Assembly (NCBI GenBank): GCA_003670925.1
Contig: QWQG01000196.1
Location: forward strand, 1-49,030
DNA length: 49,030 bases
Source of the DNA: Planctomycetota bacterium
Lineage (GTDB): Bacteria; Planctomycetota; Planctomycetia; Planctomycetales; Planctomycetaceae
Reading direction: 5' to 3'
The notes below the pieces were generated by a model that made no database searches, was not told where the DNA came from, and saw nothing but the letters and a program-made list of their open reading frames with translations. The position numbers and the translations under genes were made by a program. Below, piece by piece: positions 1 through 6,606 of this stretch. Position 1 is the stretch's first letter; every line of letters begins with the position of its first letter.

Positions 1-93
1 CCATGTGTTCTATTCTGAACGGGTGCCGTTGCGGGTGTTGTCTCAATGAAAACCGCTGCCGAAAAGGATAAAACATCAGTTTTTCAATGACAA

Positions 94-167
<74 letters not shown>

Positions 168-338
168 TTTCTTGTAAACCCTTCCAAAGGCTAGACTTAG
201 CTTACCTGTCTAGTAAATATTCGCGGAAGGTGTGGGCATTTGGAAACTGCTCTGGCATAGATTTCTGAAATGTCGTAGTTTTTGCGTCCATGAGTGCGAT
301 ACATCTGGCATGGAATCCGGTTGGTCAGCAGTTGGAAT

Positions 339-980
339 CACAATGTGCCGGAATCACACTTCGGCAAAACGGTCGCGGGAGTGCTGGTCGTTGATCGCTA
401 CAGTGCGTAGAAGGCGATGCGGCAAGTCAAGCTGGGCCAACTGGTGCTCGCGTTCTGCTGGGCTCATGTGCGGCGTGACTTTGTGCGGGTCGGCAAGGGC
501 TATCCCGAATTGAAAGACTGGGCTCTGGCGTGGCTGCTGCGGATTCGTGAGTTGTACTGCCTCAATCGCGAACGACTGCGGCACGCGCCGGGCACCAGCG
601 AGCGAACTGCTGCCGAATCCACTCTGCGGCAACAAGTGGCCACCATGGCGGCGCAGCGAGATTCCGAGCTGGCAGTCAAAACACTGCGTGAACCGTGCCG
701 TAAAGTTCTGGAAAGTCTGACGGGGCACTGGCACGGATTGACGCTGTTCGTCAACGACCCTCGCATCCCCATGGATAACAACTACGGCGACCGATTGATT
801 TGCGGGCCGGCCGTTGGTCGCAAGAATTACTATGGGAGCGGAGCGGAATGGTCGGGACGCCTAGCGATGATGCTGTTTTCAATCTTCGCGACGCTGACAC
901 TCTGGAAGATCAACCCGCGAAGCTGGCTGAACTGGTATTTCGAAGCGTGTGCGAACTGTGGCGGTAGTCGATCCCTGTGA
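339..980 (+). pseudogene. IS66-family transposase, C-terminal remnant
   Basis: The frame carries IS66 transposase (TnpC) features: a WAHVRRDF segment, then DNN followed by GPAVGRKNYYGSG, then a C-terminal block resembling LFSIFATLTLWKINP and WLNWYFEACA. The same frame continues upstream of the Met at 417 but is broken by a TAG at 408-410, just after VLVVDRYSA where related proteins are expected to have Tyr. The glutamate usually found after DNN (DNNxxER) is Asp here. The N-terminal half of the transposase is missing and the 3' end stops abruptly near 966, where sequence of a methyltransferase gene begins on the other strand. It is therefore a dead, truncated copy. The assignment rests on recalled family motifs. 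Confidence 0.85.
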
Positions 981-1158
981 CCTTATGGCCTAGCCTGGCG
1001 AAGAAAAGAGCGTTCTCGCCCGTGCCGCAACCAGCGTCGAGGATCGAACGCGTGATCTGGTCGGCAACGTCGATCAACGCCTTTTGCGGCTTGCCAATAT
1101 CCCACGGGGCTTGCCCGGCGTAAGCGGACTCAAAAGTGTTGCGGTCGGGGACTGGCAT
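968..1158 (-). pseudogene. SAM-dependent methyltransferase, N-terminal fragment
   Basis: The minus-strand frame begins MPVPDRNTFESAYAG and carries class I SAM-methyltransferase motif I (ILDAGCGTGENALFFA), followed by GHKVTGID. Homology appears to stop right after this, at about 966-970, where the sequence becomes the reverse complement of the IS66 remnant. Only about 63 residues of a protein normally near 200 residues remain. The last 18 residues of the open frame are antisense to the transposase and are not part of the original gene. The likely cause is IS insertion or deletion. The methyl acceptor substrate cannot be told. Confidence 0.8.
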
Positions 1159-1461
1159 GATTGTTCTCCGGGCATCATCTACTGATAGGTCGGGTAGGCC
1201 GCACGGCGCATAATCTGAACCCGATCTGCCGGGCCCCCCGCCTCCTTCTCTCAGTGCTGGCGGCGTAAGAAAATCACGGTCAAGGCCAAGGAAGTGGCGG
1301 TGGGGCGAGTTGATGACGGAGTTGCGGAGCGGGCATACAACGGGATCGCAGGCATAGTTGTCTTGTCAAAAACTTGCTAAAATTAAAGCAACGGCATGAT
1401 AGTTCGCTTTGCGAAACTTTGGATGTCGCCAATTTGGACCCGGAAATCAGGGAGTGCTTTG
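1159..1461. other. intergenic stretch, no gene seen
   Basis: This stretch lies between the start of the methyltransferase fragment and the TIGR03067-type gene. I see no convincing coding frame. An AT-rich patch at about 1365-1390 could be part of a promoter for the gene at 1462, but no clear -35/-10 pair is visible. Confidence 0.4.
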
Positions 1462-1881
1462 ATGCGAGTTTTGCTTTTTGCAATGACAGGGCTTCTTTTC
1501 GCCAGCGTGGTGATTGCCCAAGACGACTCCAAGACTCTTGAAGGCACTTACGCACTGGTCGGGGGCGAAGTAAAAGGCGAAAAAATACCAGAGAGCGTTT
1601 TGAAGGCAAGCTCTAATATAAACAAAGGCAATAAGCACACTGTTCATGTGGGCGATGACACCATCATCGGAACTCACCGGCTGGAATCGACCAAGACTCC
1701 CAAGGAAATCGACTCGACGGACACAGAGGGATCGTTCAAAGGCCAAACATACTTGGGCATTTACAAATTGGAGAACGGTGTCTGGACAGTCTGCTTCGCT
1801 GCACCGGGCAAAGATCGTCCCAAAGAATTCACCACCAAATCCGGCACGGGCGAACTGATGCACGTCTGGAAGAAGAAGTGA
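1462..1881 (+). CDS. secreted TIGR03067-type protein
   Basis: The product is 139 residues. I chose the ATG at 1462 because it gives a clean signal peptide (MRVLLFAMTGLLFASVVIAQ) and follows GGAG. An upstream in-frame start at 1396 would bury that signal. The mature part opens with KTLEGTYALVGGEVKGEKIP and ends with YLGIYKLENGVWTVCFAAPG and a KEFTTKSGTGEL segment. These match my recollection of TIGR03067, a small domain multiplied in planctomycete genomes and usually exported. The molecular function is not known. A hairpin terminator follows directly. This is one of the few intact genes in the decayed accessory region. Confidence 0.82.
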   Translation: MRVLLFAMTGLLFASVVIAQDDSKTLEGTYALVGGEVKGEKIPESVLKASSNINKGNKHTVHVGDDTIIGTHRLESTKTPKEIDSTDTEGSFKGQTYLGIYKLENGVWTVCFAAPGKDRPKEFTTKSGTGELMHVWKKK

Positions 1882-1895
1882 AATGATGAAAGAGA

Positions 1896-1932
1896 TGCCC
1901 TGCTCGGCAGATGGCTGGGCAGGGCGTTTTTC
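1896..1932 (+). terminator. Rho-independent terminator after TIGR03067-type gene
   Basis: A stem of GCCCTGC (1897-1903) with GCAGGGC (1919-1925), loop of 15 bases, is followed by GTTTTTC. It lies 15 bp after the stop codon. Confidence 0.7.
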
Positions 1933-1955
1933 TACTGCGGGCAGTGAGCCTTCTT

Positions 1956-2162
1956 TCACGCTCGTCCCATCGCATTGGCCACCATGTCGGGCCGCACTTC
2001 AAACGGTTCATTGTGAATGGCATTCTCGGCTGAACTAAAAGTTGCCAATGGCAAAGGACTGACAGACAACTTATGCAACAAATCGCAAAAGTTGCCCACT
2101 GGCATCTTGATTCCCGGCACGCCACCCATGCCCGGCAGAAGCTCAAGAAGGGCCTGGAGGAC
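1956..2162 (-). pseudogene. C-terminal remnant of an unrecognised protein
   Basis: One minus-strand frame reads as normal protein for about 65 codons (LELLPGMGGVPGIKMPVG, LHKLSVSPLPLATF, FEVRPDMVANAMGRA) and ends at a TGA at 1956-1958. It has no plausible start: an in-frame TGA lies just upstream at about 2178 and the only Met codons are internal. Composition and hydrophobic spacing look like coding sequence, and a different shadow frame here does not. I do not recognise the family. It is best read as the 3' end of a gene whose 5' part was lost. Confidence 0.4.
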
Positions 2163-2194
2163 TATTTCACAATAACTTCATGGAAAGGTGCTGT

Positions 2195-2557
2195 ATGCCA
2201 ACATTGATCTCCACGCCATGCCGCATTGAAGCGGTGACAAACAAGACGATCTTGATTGACGAGTACATCGGCAAGGTTCGTTCCGGCCACAGTCAGGTCA
2301 GCATAGCGTATTTACAATGTCCCGCTGGCTGGATCGAACCTGGGCAAACGCCAGATTTCGAGGAGTACACTCTTGTACTGAAAGGAGTCCTCCGAATCGC
2401 ATACCAAGATGGAGTTCTCGAAATTCCTGCGGGTCAAGCTGTCATCACGCATCCCGGCGAATGGGTGCAATACAGTACACTCGAAACCGAGGGAGCCGAA
2501 TACGTCGCCGTGTGTCTGCCCGCTTTTTCGATGGACACTGCTCATCGTGATTCTTGA
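2195..2557 (+). CDS. cupin-domain protein
   Basis: This is a small single-domain protein of 120 residues. The middle carries the two short cupin motifs: WIEPGQTPDFEEYTLVLKG, then PAGQAVITHPGEWVQY. A conserved pattern of P-G turns and beta strands fits a double-stranded beta-helix barrel. Histidines and glutamates that could bind a metal are sparse (E in FEEYT, H in ITHPGE), so metal binding is uncertain. I prefer the ATG at 2195, preceded by GGAAAGGTG, over the ATG at 2180; both are in frame. It stands between two gene remnants, so no operon context helps with its substrate. Confidence 0.75.
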   Translation: MPTLISTPCRIEAVTNKTILIDEYIGKVRSGHSQVSIAYLQCPAGWIEPGQTPDFEEYTLVLKGVLRIAYQDGVLEIPAGQAVITHPGEWVQYSTLETEGAEYVAVCLPAFSMDTAHRDS

Positions 2558-2582
2558 AATGTCAACATGGACGTAAACGAGG

Positions 2583-2938
2583 TTATTTGTCTACCGGGTC
2601 GAATGGCAACGACGACTTGTGGACACATAGCCGGAGCTTGCCGTCCGAACAACGACGAAACACGAACGTCTTATCCACCATCACGTCTTCACCCTTACTG
2701 TTCGTTAGGTAGACATTCCCCATCGTGATGGCGAGATCGCCGTGGATTTGAATGCCGTTCTCGGCTGCATGGTATCGTAACGGACCTTAACCCAATGCTT
2801 GAGGGCGAAGCCGGTATCCTCCGGGAACTCCTCATCGCCACCAAGGAAGTACGAGAGAGCGCCCTGCTTGGTGGGACGGAATGAGTTCTTGCCGAAGGCG
2901 AGCGTCGGCTTGAAGAATACCTTGCCTTCCTTGTAGTC
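2583..2938 (-). pseudogene. NTF2-like (SnoaL/DUF4440-type) protein, frameshifted remnant
   Basis: The frame carries KVFFKPTLAFGKNSFRPTKQ, ALSYFLGGDEEFPEDTG and HWVKVRYDTMQ. It then loses sense at about 2765-2772, while the next frame continues with ENGIQIHGDLAITMGNVYLT and VFRRCSDGKLRLCVHKSSLP and ends at a TAA at 2583-2585. Together these resemble secreted NTF2-fold proteins that are often mislabelled phosphoribosyl-AMP cyclohydrolase. The join requires a one-base frameshift, and the N-terminus with its signal peptide is missing. It is fused at its 5' side to a CPXCG-type fragment, so this is a scar and not a working gene. Confidence 0.68.
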
Positions 2939-2971
2939 GCATAAATCGTCGATCGGGGTACTGGCAATCGC

Positions 2972-3073
2972 ACAGTAAACCGGACAGTCTTCCACATCCG
3001 ATTGACTTGAGTCTTCGGTAAGATCAAGTGGTATGACAATCTCTTCACCGCAGGCATCACAGATGTAACTGGC
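2972..3073 (-). pseudogene. CPXCG-motif cysteine-rich protein fragment
   Basis: The fragment reads YICDACGEEIVIPLDL followed by SDVEDCPVYC. It matches the small Cys_rich_CPXG family, in which two Cys pairs (CxxC and CPxC) form a zinc ribbon. Here the second pair reads CPVYC, so the usual spacing is broken and the zinc site is probably lost. The rest of the about 65-residue protein is missing, and the frame runs straight into an NTF2-like fragment. Confidence 0.65.
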
Positions 3074-3178
3074 GTCTTCTTGTGATGTGGATTTGTCGTT
3101 GCTGGAAGAAGCGGCTGCTGATTGTTGCTCGTCATCCAGCCACGATAGTTTTTCGCCTGACGCCAGCGGGTTGCACAC

Positions 3179-3334
3179 CCACAGCATGACTGACAGAGAT
3201 TCTTCGTCGGCAAGGCGGTGATCGCTGCCGACTTCGATGAGCGTTTCAGGCGGAAGTCCGCTATTGTTAATGATTTCCTCAGAGTCGGCGAAAGGGATCA
3301 CGTCGTCTTTGAGTGAGTGCAGGATCACCGAGTT
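3179..3334 (-). pseudogene. alpha/beta-hydrolase C-terminal fragment
   Basis: The fragment reads ILHSLKDDVIPFADSEEII and then GSDHRLADEESL. This is the typical end of an alpha/beta hydrolase, with the acid residue in KDDVIPF and the catalytic histidine in DHRLAD. The nucleophile half is absent: upstream of about 3335 the sequence changes to an hsdS-like tail on the other strand. It is continuous in frame with the CPXCG and NTF2-like fragments, giving an artificial 207-codon open frame. Confidence 0.6.
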
Positions 3335-3353
3335 CGTTGTAAGATTTGTGGAC

Positions 3354-3408
3354 GCTCACCGGCAAAGTCGCCGTCAAAGCCGACGAGCCCGAGGAGATCA
3401 CTCCATGA
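3354..3408 (+). pseudogene. hsdS 3' end, copy 1 (type I restriction specificity subunit)
   Basis: The frame reads LTGKVAVKADEPEEITP then TGA at 3406-3408. HsdS proteins typically end with a motif like LMQDLLTGKVRV, so this looks like the last 17 codons of such a gene. Fifty bases (3354-3403) repeat at 3521-3570 with one mismatch. Upstream of 3352 the similarity to hsdS ends. The identification rests on a short motif. Confidence 0.6.
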
Positions 3409-3434
3409 CTCCTGCGAAAACATGGACTTTCCCC

Positions 3435-3497
3435 CTTTGCGTCTTAGCGTCTTTGCGTGAAAAAGAATGTGTCACGCAAAGACGCTAAGTCGCAAAG
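3435..3497. repeat. 26-bp palindromic repeat, copy 1
   Basis: The left arm at 3435-3460 (CTTTGCGTCTTAGCGTCTTT plus GCGTGA) pairs with the right arm at 3472-3497 with a single mismatch, across an 11-base loop. The arms also contain an internal near-repeat of CTTTGCGT. The same unit recurs, partly eroded, at 3588-3634 and well preserved at 4074-4134. It sits between the two hsdS tails. Confidence 0.92.
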
Positions 3498-3578
3498 AAA
3501 ACCGGGCTCATGCAAGACCTGCTCACCGGCAAAGTCCCCGTCAAAGCCGACGAGCCCGAGGAGATCACTCATGCGTAA
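3495..3578 (+). pseudogene. hsdS 3' end, copy 2 (type I restriction specificity subunit)
   Basis: Starting at the very edge of the palindrome, the frame reads KKTGLMQDLLTGKVPVKADE, then PEEITHA and a TAA at 3576-3578. The LMQDLLTGKV segment is the classic HsdS C-terminus. Only 27 codons remain. No hsdM, hsdR or HsdS target-recognition domain is present in the window, so the restriction system itself is gone or was never here. Confidence 0.68.
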
Positions 3579-3587
3579 TCTTTCCTC

Positions 3588-3634
3588 CTTTGCGTGAAAA
3601 GCAAGTTCTCACGCACAGTCGCAAAGTCGCAAAG
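3588..3634. repeat. palindromic repeat, copy 2 (eroded)
   Basis: The right arm TCACGCACAGTCGCAAAGTC plus GCAAAG (3609-3634) matches the right arm of copy 1 with small changes. The left arm keeps only about CTTTGCGTGA (3588-3597), so about 16 bp were lost. It lies 26 bp before the start of the GxxExxY gene. Confidence 0.8.
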
Positions 3635-3660
3635 TTTTGAATCATTCAGGATAAACTGAG

Positions 3661-4053
3661 ATGACTGAAAATAAAATCGCAAAAATCATCGTGGACGCTG
3701 CTTATCAGATCCATGTCAGACTCGGGCCGGGGTTACTTGAGTCTGTCTATGAAACGGTCCTGGCATATGAACTGAAAAAGCGGGGCCTGAATGTGGTTCG
3801 ACAAGTTCCGGTCCCGGTAATTTACGACGATCTTGACTTCGAAGAAGGTTTTCGAGCAGACCTGATCGTGGAAGACCGTGTCATCATCGAACTCAAATCG
3901 GTGGAAAACATTCTTCCGGTTCATAAGAAGCAATTGCTGACATACCTTCGCCTCAAAGACTGTCGCCTTGGGTTGCTGATCAATTTTGGTGAAGCATTGA
4001 TCAAAGACGGTATTTCCAGAATCGCTAACGGTCTGAAGGATGATTCAAACTGA
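3661..4053 (+). CDS. GxxExxY-family protein (PD-(D/E)XK nuclease-like fold)
   Basis: This 130-residue protein is intact from ATG to TGA. It shows the family signature GLLESVY (Gly24, Glu27, Tyr30) after IVDAAYQIHVRLGPG. A PD-(D/E)XK-like core follows with Asp67 in GFRADLIVED and Glu77-x-Lys79 in VIIELKSVE, then a helical tail (KQLLTYLRLKDCRLGLLINF). The family (TIGR04256, related to PF13366) is common in planctomycetes and other environmental bacteria. A nuclease fold is predicted from the family, but the biological role is not established. Both sides are bordered by copies of the same palindrome, with hsdS tails upstream, which suggests it travels with this repeat or with restriction loci. 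A terminator-like role for the palindromes is possible, but they lack T-runs. Confidence 0.88.
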   Translation: MTENKIAKIIVDAAYQIHVRLGPGLLESVYETVLAYELKKRGLNVVRQVPVPVIYDDLDFEEGFRADLIVEDRVIIELKSVENILPVHKKQLLTYLRLKDCRLGLLINFGEALIKDGISRIANGLKDDSN

Positions 4054-4073
4054 ATGAACTCGTTTGTCGATTC

Positions 4074-4134
4074 CTTTGCGACTTAGCGTCTTTGCGTGAA
4101 AAAATGTCTCACGCAAAGTTGCCAAGACGCAAAG
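4074..4134. repeat. palindromic repeat, copy 3
   Basis: The left arm (4074-4099) is CTTTGCGACTTAGCGTCTTT plus GCGTGA. The right arm (4109-4134) is its inverse with a few mismatches (GTTGCCAAGACG instead of GACGCTAAGTCG). It starts 21 bp after the stop of the GxxExxY gene, so the gene is bracketed by copies 2 and 3. Confidence 0.9.
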
Positions 4135-4254
4135 AAGACATGAAGGCGGTGTATTTGTTGAGTGGCATTCGTTGTTTTGCATTCTTTGTGTTTTAGTCAT
4201 AGAAAAAGCTGCCAGACAGGTTTCCGATGACCAGCAAGTTACCGATCAATCTCA

Positions 4255-4640
4255 ACGCATTACTCCGCCAACGAAGTGCGCCACGGGGAACACAGTTTTT
4301 CATCGGCCAGTACGATGTCTCGCCGAACAGCCATATTTGCAACATGATCCCGCAGAGCGGATTCGGCAGCAGCCCGTTCGGTCGAGCCAGGAACATGACG
4401 CAGGCGTTTGCGATTCCGACCGTACAGCTCACGAATCTGCAACAGCCACGCCAACCACCCGAGCATGCATGCTCTTCCAATATCCAACCTCACGCCGCAG
4501 CTCGATGTTTTCTGCACGCAGTTCCGCGACTTCGTGACGCAATTCCGCCATCAGAGTCCGTCACGACTCCAACTGTTGCTCAACCGGATTCCATTCCAGA
4601 CCTGCGGCACTCATAATGCCGAAAACTAAATCATCCCGGC
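4255..4640 (-). pseudogene. IS66-family transposase, internally deleted remnant
   Basis: Reading the minus strand from about 4640, one frame gives MSAAGLEWNPVEQQLES, a TGA, then LMAELRHEVAELRAENIELR and REVGYWKSMHA. This is the coiled-coil N-terminus typical of IS66 TnpC. It then joins directly to LAWLLQIRELYGRNRKRLRH and ERAAAESALRDHVANMA, which match the internal part of the IS66 remnant at 339-980 (LAWLLRIRELYCLNRERLRH there). The zinc-binding and catalytic middle is deleted, a stop interrupts the N-terminus, and the C-terminus decays after LADEKL. It is a second, differently truncated member of the same IS group. Confidence 0.78.
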
Positions 4641-4666
4641 AATCTCCGCCAATTCAGTTCCAAAAG

Positions 4667-4691
4667 CCCCACGCCTTCGGCGAATGTTTAC
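4667..4691 (-). repeat. candidate IS66 terminal inverted repeat
   Basis: On the minus strand this reads GTAAACATTCGCCGAAGGCG then TGGGG, about 60 bp upstream of the start of the transposase remnant. IS66 ends usually begin GTAA. The opposite end of the element was not found, so the element border is inferred from one side only. Confidence 0.4.
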
Positions 4692-4907
4692 CTGTGGTGG
4701 ATGGCATTTTAAATCTTGGGGGCTGTTCCGCCTGTGCTGCGGAAAGATAAAGCAGATTGTCACCCCATCTCACTTTCCGTGGGACGTCTCTGGTTAATTA
4801 AGCATTTGCCCGACGGAGTAATACCTTGACCGTAAGCGCAGGAATGTCTTTACCACACTGGGATGCAGTCTCGTGCAACCACTCAGAGAAATGAGAAATA
4901 GATTCCA

Positions 4908-5765
4908 ATGATGAACATGAGCAAAGCTGCGAGTCAAAAAATGCAGTGCATGGAAGTCTGGGGCGGTAATAGAGCAACTTGGTCTCAGTTTTCTGTGCCG
5001 GGCCTTGATCTGTGGGTTCACAGCGAGCCATTCCGTGGTAGCGACGGCGGCGGAGATGTGTACTACCTTTCATCCTGCGCATCTGGAAGGATCACGAGGA
5101 TGCTGCTGGCTGACGTCAGCGGTCATGGGGCGTCGGTGTCTCCGGTGGCAGTGGCGTTGCGCGACCTGATGAGGCGAAACATCAATTTTATCAAGCAGAC
5201 CCACCTCGTTGCGTCTTTGAATTCTGAGTTCGAAAGCATTTCGGCAACTGGTTGTTTTGCAACAGCTCTTATCAGCACATTCTTTTCTCCAACCCGAACT
5301 CTCTCGGTCTGCAATGCGGGGCATCCCCTGCCGCTTTTCCGGGATGGACGTACCGGTCGATGGGGCTCTAGTAACGCGGGGACAGATGAAAAATTGAGGA
5401 AAAACATGCCGATCGGGATTGTCGACGACGGTGGATATCATTCGACCAAACTACGATTGAACGTGAACGATCTGGTACTGAGCTACACGGATTCACTTTC
5501 CGAAGCGATTGGTGCAGATGGCAAAATGCTGGGAACTCAGGGAGTGTGTGACATCGTGAACACCTTGAGTTCAACATCGCCTGAGTTACTGATACCAAGC
5601 CTGCTGGACGCGATTCGCAAGTTAAACTCTGGAAACCTGATGAGCGACGATACCACAGTCATGTTGATGCGCGCGAATGGTTCCGGCGTGTCCTTCGTTG
5701 AGAACCTGAAAGCGCCCTTCCGGATCCTCAAAGGCCTCTGGCAAACACGTTTTCGTTCAGCATAG
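4908..5765 (+). CDS. SpoIIE-type PP2C serine/threonine phosphatase
   Basis: The product is 285 residues. The SpoIIE/RsbU phosphatase domain is visible from residue 45 on: GGGD (Asp50), LLADVSGHG (Asp69), SVCNAGHPLPL (around 135), DLVLSYTDSLSEA (around 188-200) and SDDTTVML (Asp247 and Asp248). The acidic residues are those that bind the metal pair in this family, so the enzyme should be active. There is no sensor or membrane segment, only about 40 residues before the catalytic domain. Such proteins usually dephosphorylate an anti-sigma-factor antagonist in partner-switching control, but no STAS or HATPase partner is in the window. It lies between decayed mobile elements and may itself be accessory. 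Starts at 4911 or 4917 are equally possible. Confidence 0.88.
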   Translation: MMNMSKAASQKMQCMEVWGGNRATWSQFSVPGLDLWVHSEPFRGSDGGGDVYYLSSCASGRITRMLLADVSGHGASVSPVAVALRDLMRRNINFIKQTHLVASLNSEFESISATGCFATALISTFFSPTRTLSVCNAGHPLPLFRDGRTGRWGSSNAGTDEKLRKNMPIGIVDDGGYHSTKLRLNVNDLVLSYTDSLSEAIGADGKMLGTQGVCDIVNTLSSTSPELLIPSLLDAIRKLNSGNLMSDDTTVMLMRANGSGVSFVENLKAPFRILKGLWQTRFRSA

Positions 5766-5949
5766 ACGGTGGCGGAGACTGCGGTGCAGGCAAATCGCTG
5801 TTACCAAAGCGCGACAATTCTTCACTTTTTGTCTGCTGCTTGCGATTGTAAACGGCGGCGAGAAACCGTGGTGCTTGGCGGGGAGTGGTGGGCGGTTGCA
5901 TTGTGCATCGCCCAAATGTTCAGGTGTTGACTTCGTGATTCGCTGAAAG

Positions 5950-6125
5950 GCGTAACCGTACTCCACCGCCTCCGTCTCATTGCGCCCGTGGATGGCCGCA
6001 GGAATGCTGAGATTCGGTTGTGCACAAAGTCGATCGATGATGATCGCCAGTCTTTTGGTCAAACGCTTGTCGCCAAGCTTAACTCCAGCCACTTCATCAA
6101 CCAGTGCAGAAAGCGCAGACTCCAT
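5950..6125 (-). pseudogene. IS4/Tn5-type transposase, N-terminal fragment
   Basis: The minus-strand frame from the ATG at 6125 reads MESALSALVDEVAGVKLGDK, RLTKRLAIIIDRLCAQPNLS and IPAAIHGRNETEAVEYGYAF. This is the N-terminal DNA-binding domain of Tn5/IS4-type transposases, with the pattern GDKRLTKRL followed by P-x-x-SIPAA. After about 5950 the frame turns into unrecognised sequence and no DDE catalytic domain follows. The fragment is under 60 residues of an expected 450 or so. Confidence 0.72.
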
Positions 6126-6411
6126 CGAGAAAACTTCCGTGACAAAAAGAACTTGCTGTGATGACAGCAAAATCTTTTTGCCACAGGTTCCAATCATTCG
6201 CAGCTGGCTCAACAAAATCCAGCCCTTCAAAAACGGGCAAAATCTGCCGGTAAAGTCTCAGCTCAAACTTATGTGGCACGATGAGCTGCAATACGTGGAC
6301 GACCAGATTCCGATCCACTTCTGGATCTGTCCGCCGGTGACTTCTTTTTTCAGACCATTTGCGGACGTAATCGAGCACTTCGATTTTGACCTGATTGGCA
6401 TCCTGCTGCCG
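6126..6411 (-). other. unresolved stretch between two transposase remnants
   Basis: An open minus-strand frame crosses here (about 93 codons, starting near 6378). It contains VDRNLVVHVLQLIVPHKFEL and RLYRQILPVFEGLDF, which looks protein-like but matches no family I recognise. It has no ribosome-binding site and sits between two dead transposase pieces, so it is more likely another fragment than a working gene. Confidence 0.3.
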
Positions 6412-6606
6412 TTAGACATTGGCAGAGTTTGGCTTGCGCTCAAAGGCGGCCGCTACGTTCTCAAAAAACACTTTCTGCCAGTTGTAGAAGTTGACGATAC
6501 TCACGCCGTGCTTGTCGCAGACCTGCGAGACCGGTACCTTCTCAATGAGGTGCTCCCGCAAAATCGCAACTTTCTGCTCAGGTGTTAAAATTTTACGTGC
6601 TGACAT
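6412..6606 (-). pseudogene. IS3-type OrfA remnant (HTH transposase N-terminus)
   Basis: The 64-codon frame reads MSARKILTPEQKVAILREHL, then PVSQVCDKHGVSIVNFYNWQ and KVFFENVAAAFERK. This is the helix-turn-helix N-terminus of an IS3/IS911-type OrfA (HTH_Tnp_1). It ends early at a TAG, right after NSANV, where related proteins are expected to continue into a leucine zipper. There is no OrfB. The start ATG at 6606 seems intact, so it may still be expressed as a short DNA-binding peptide, but transposition would be impossible. Confidence 0.7.

Noticed and set aside
3354-4134. A CRISPR array
   Set aside because: The repeats are inverted palindromes with irregular spacing and genes between them. 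There are no regular short spacers and no cas genes.
5980-6588. A 202-codon plus-strand frame
   Set aside because: It is antisense to two recognisable transposase fragments, and its own translation has no family features.
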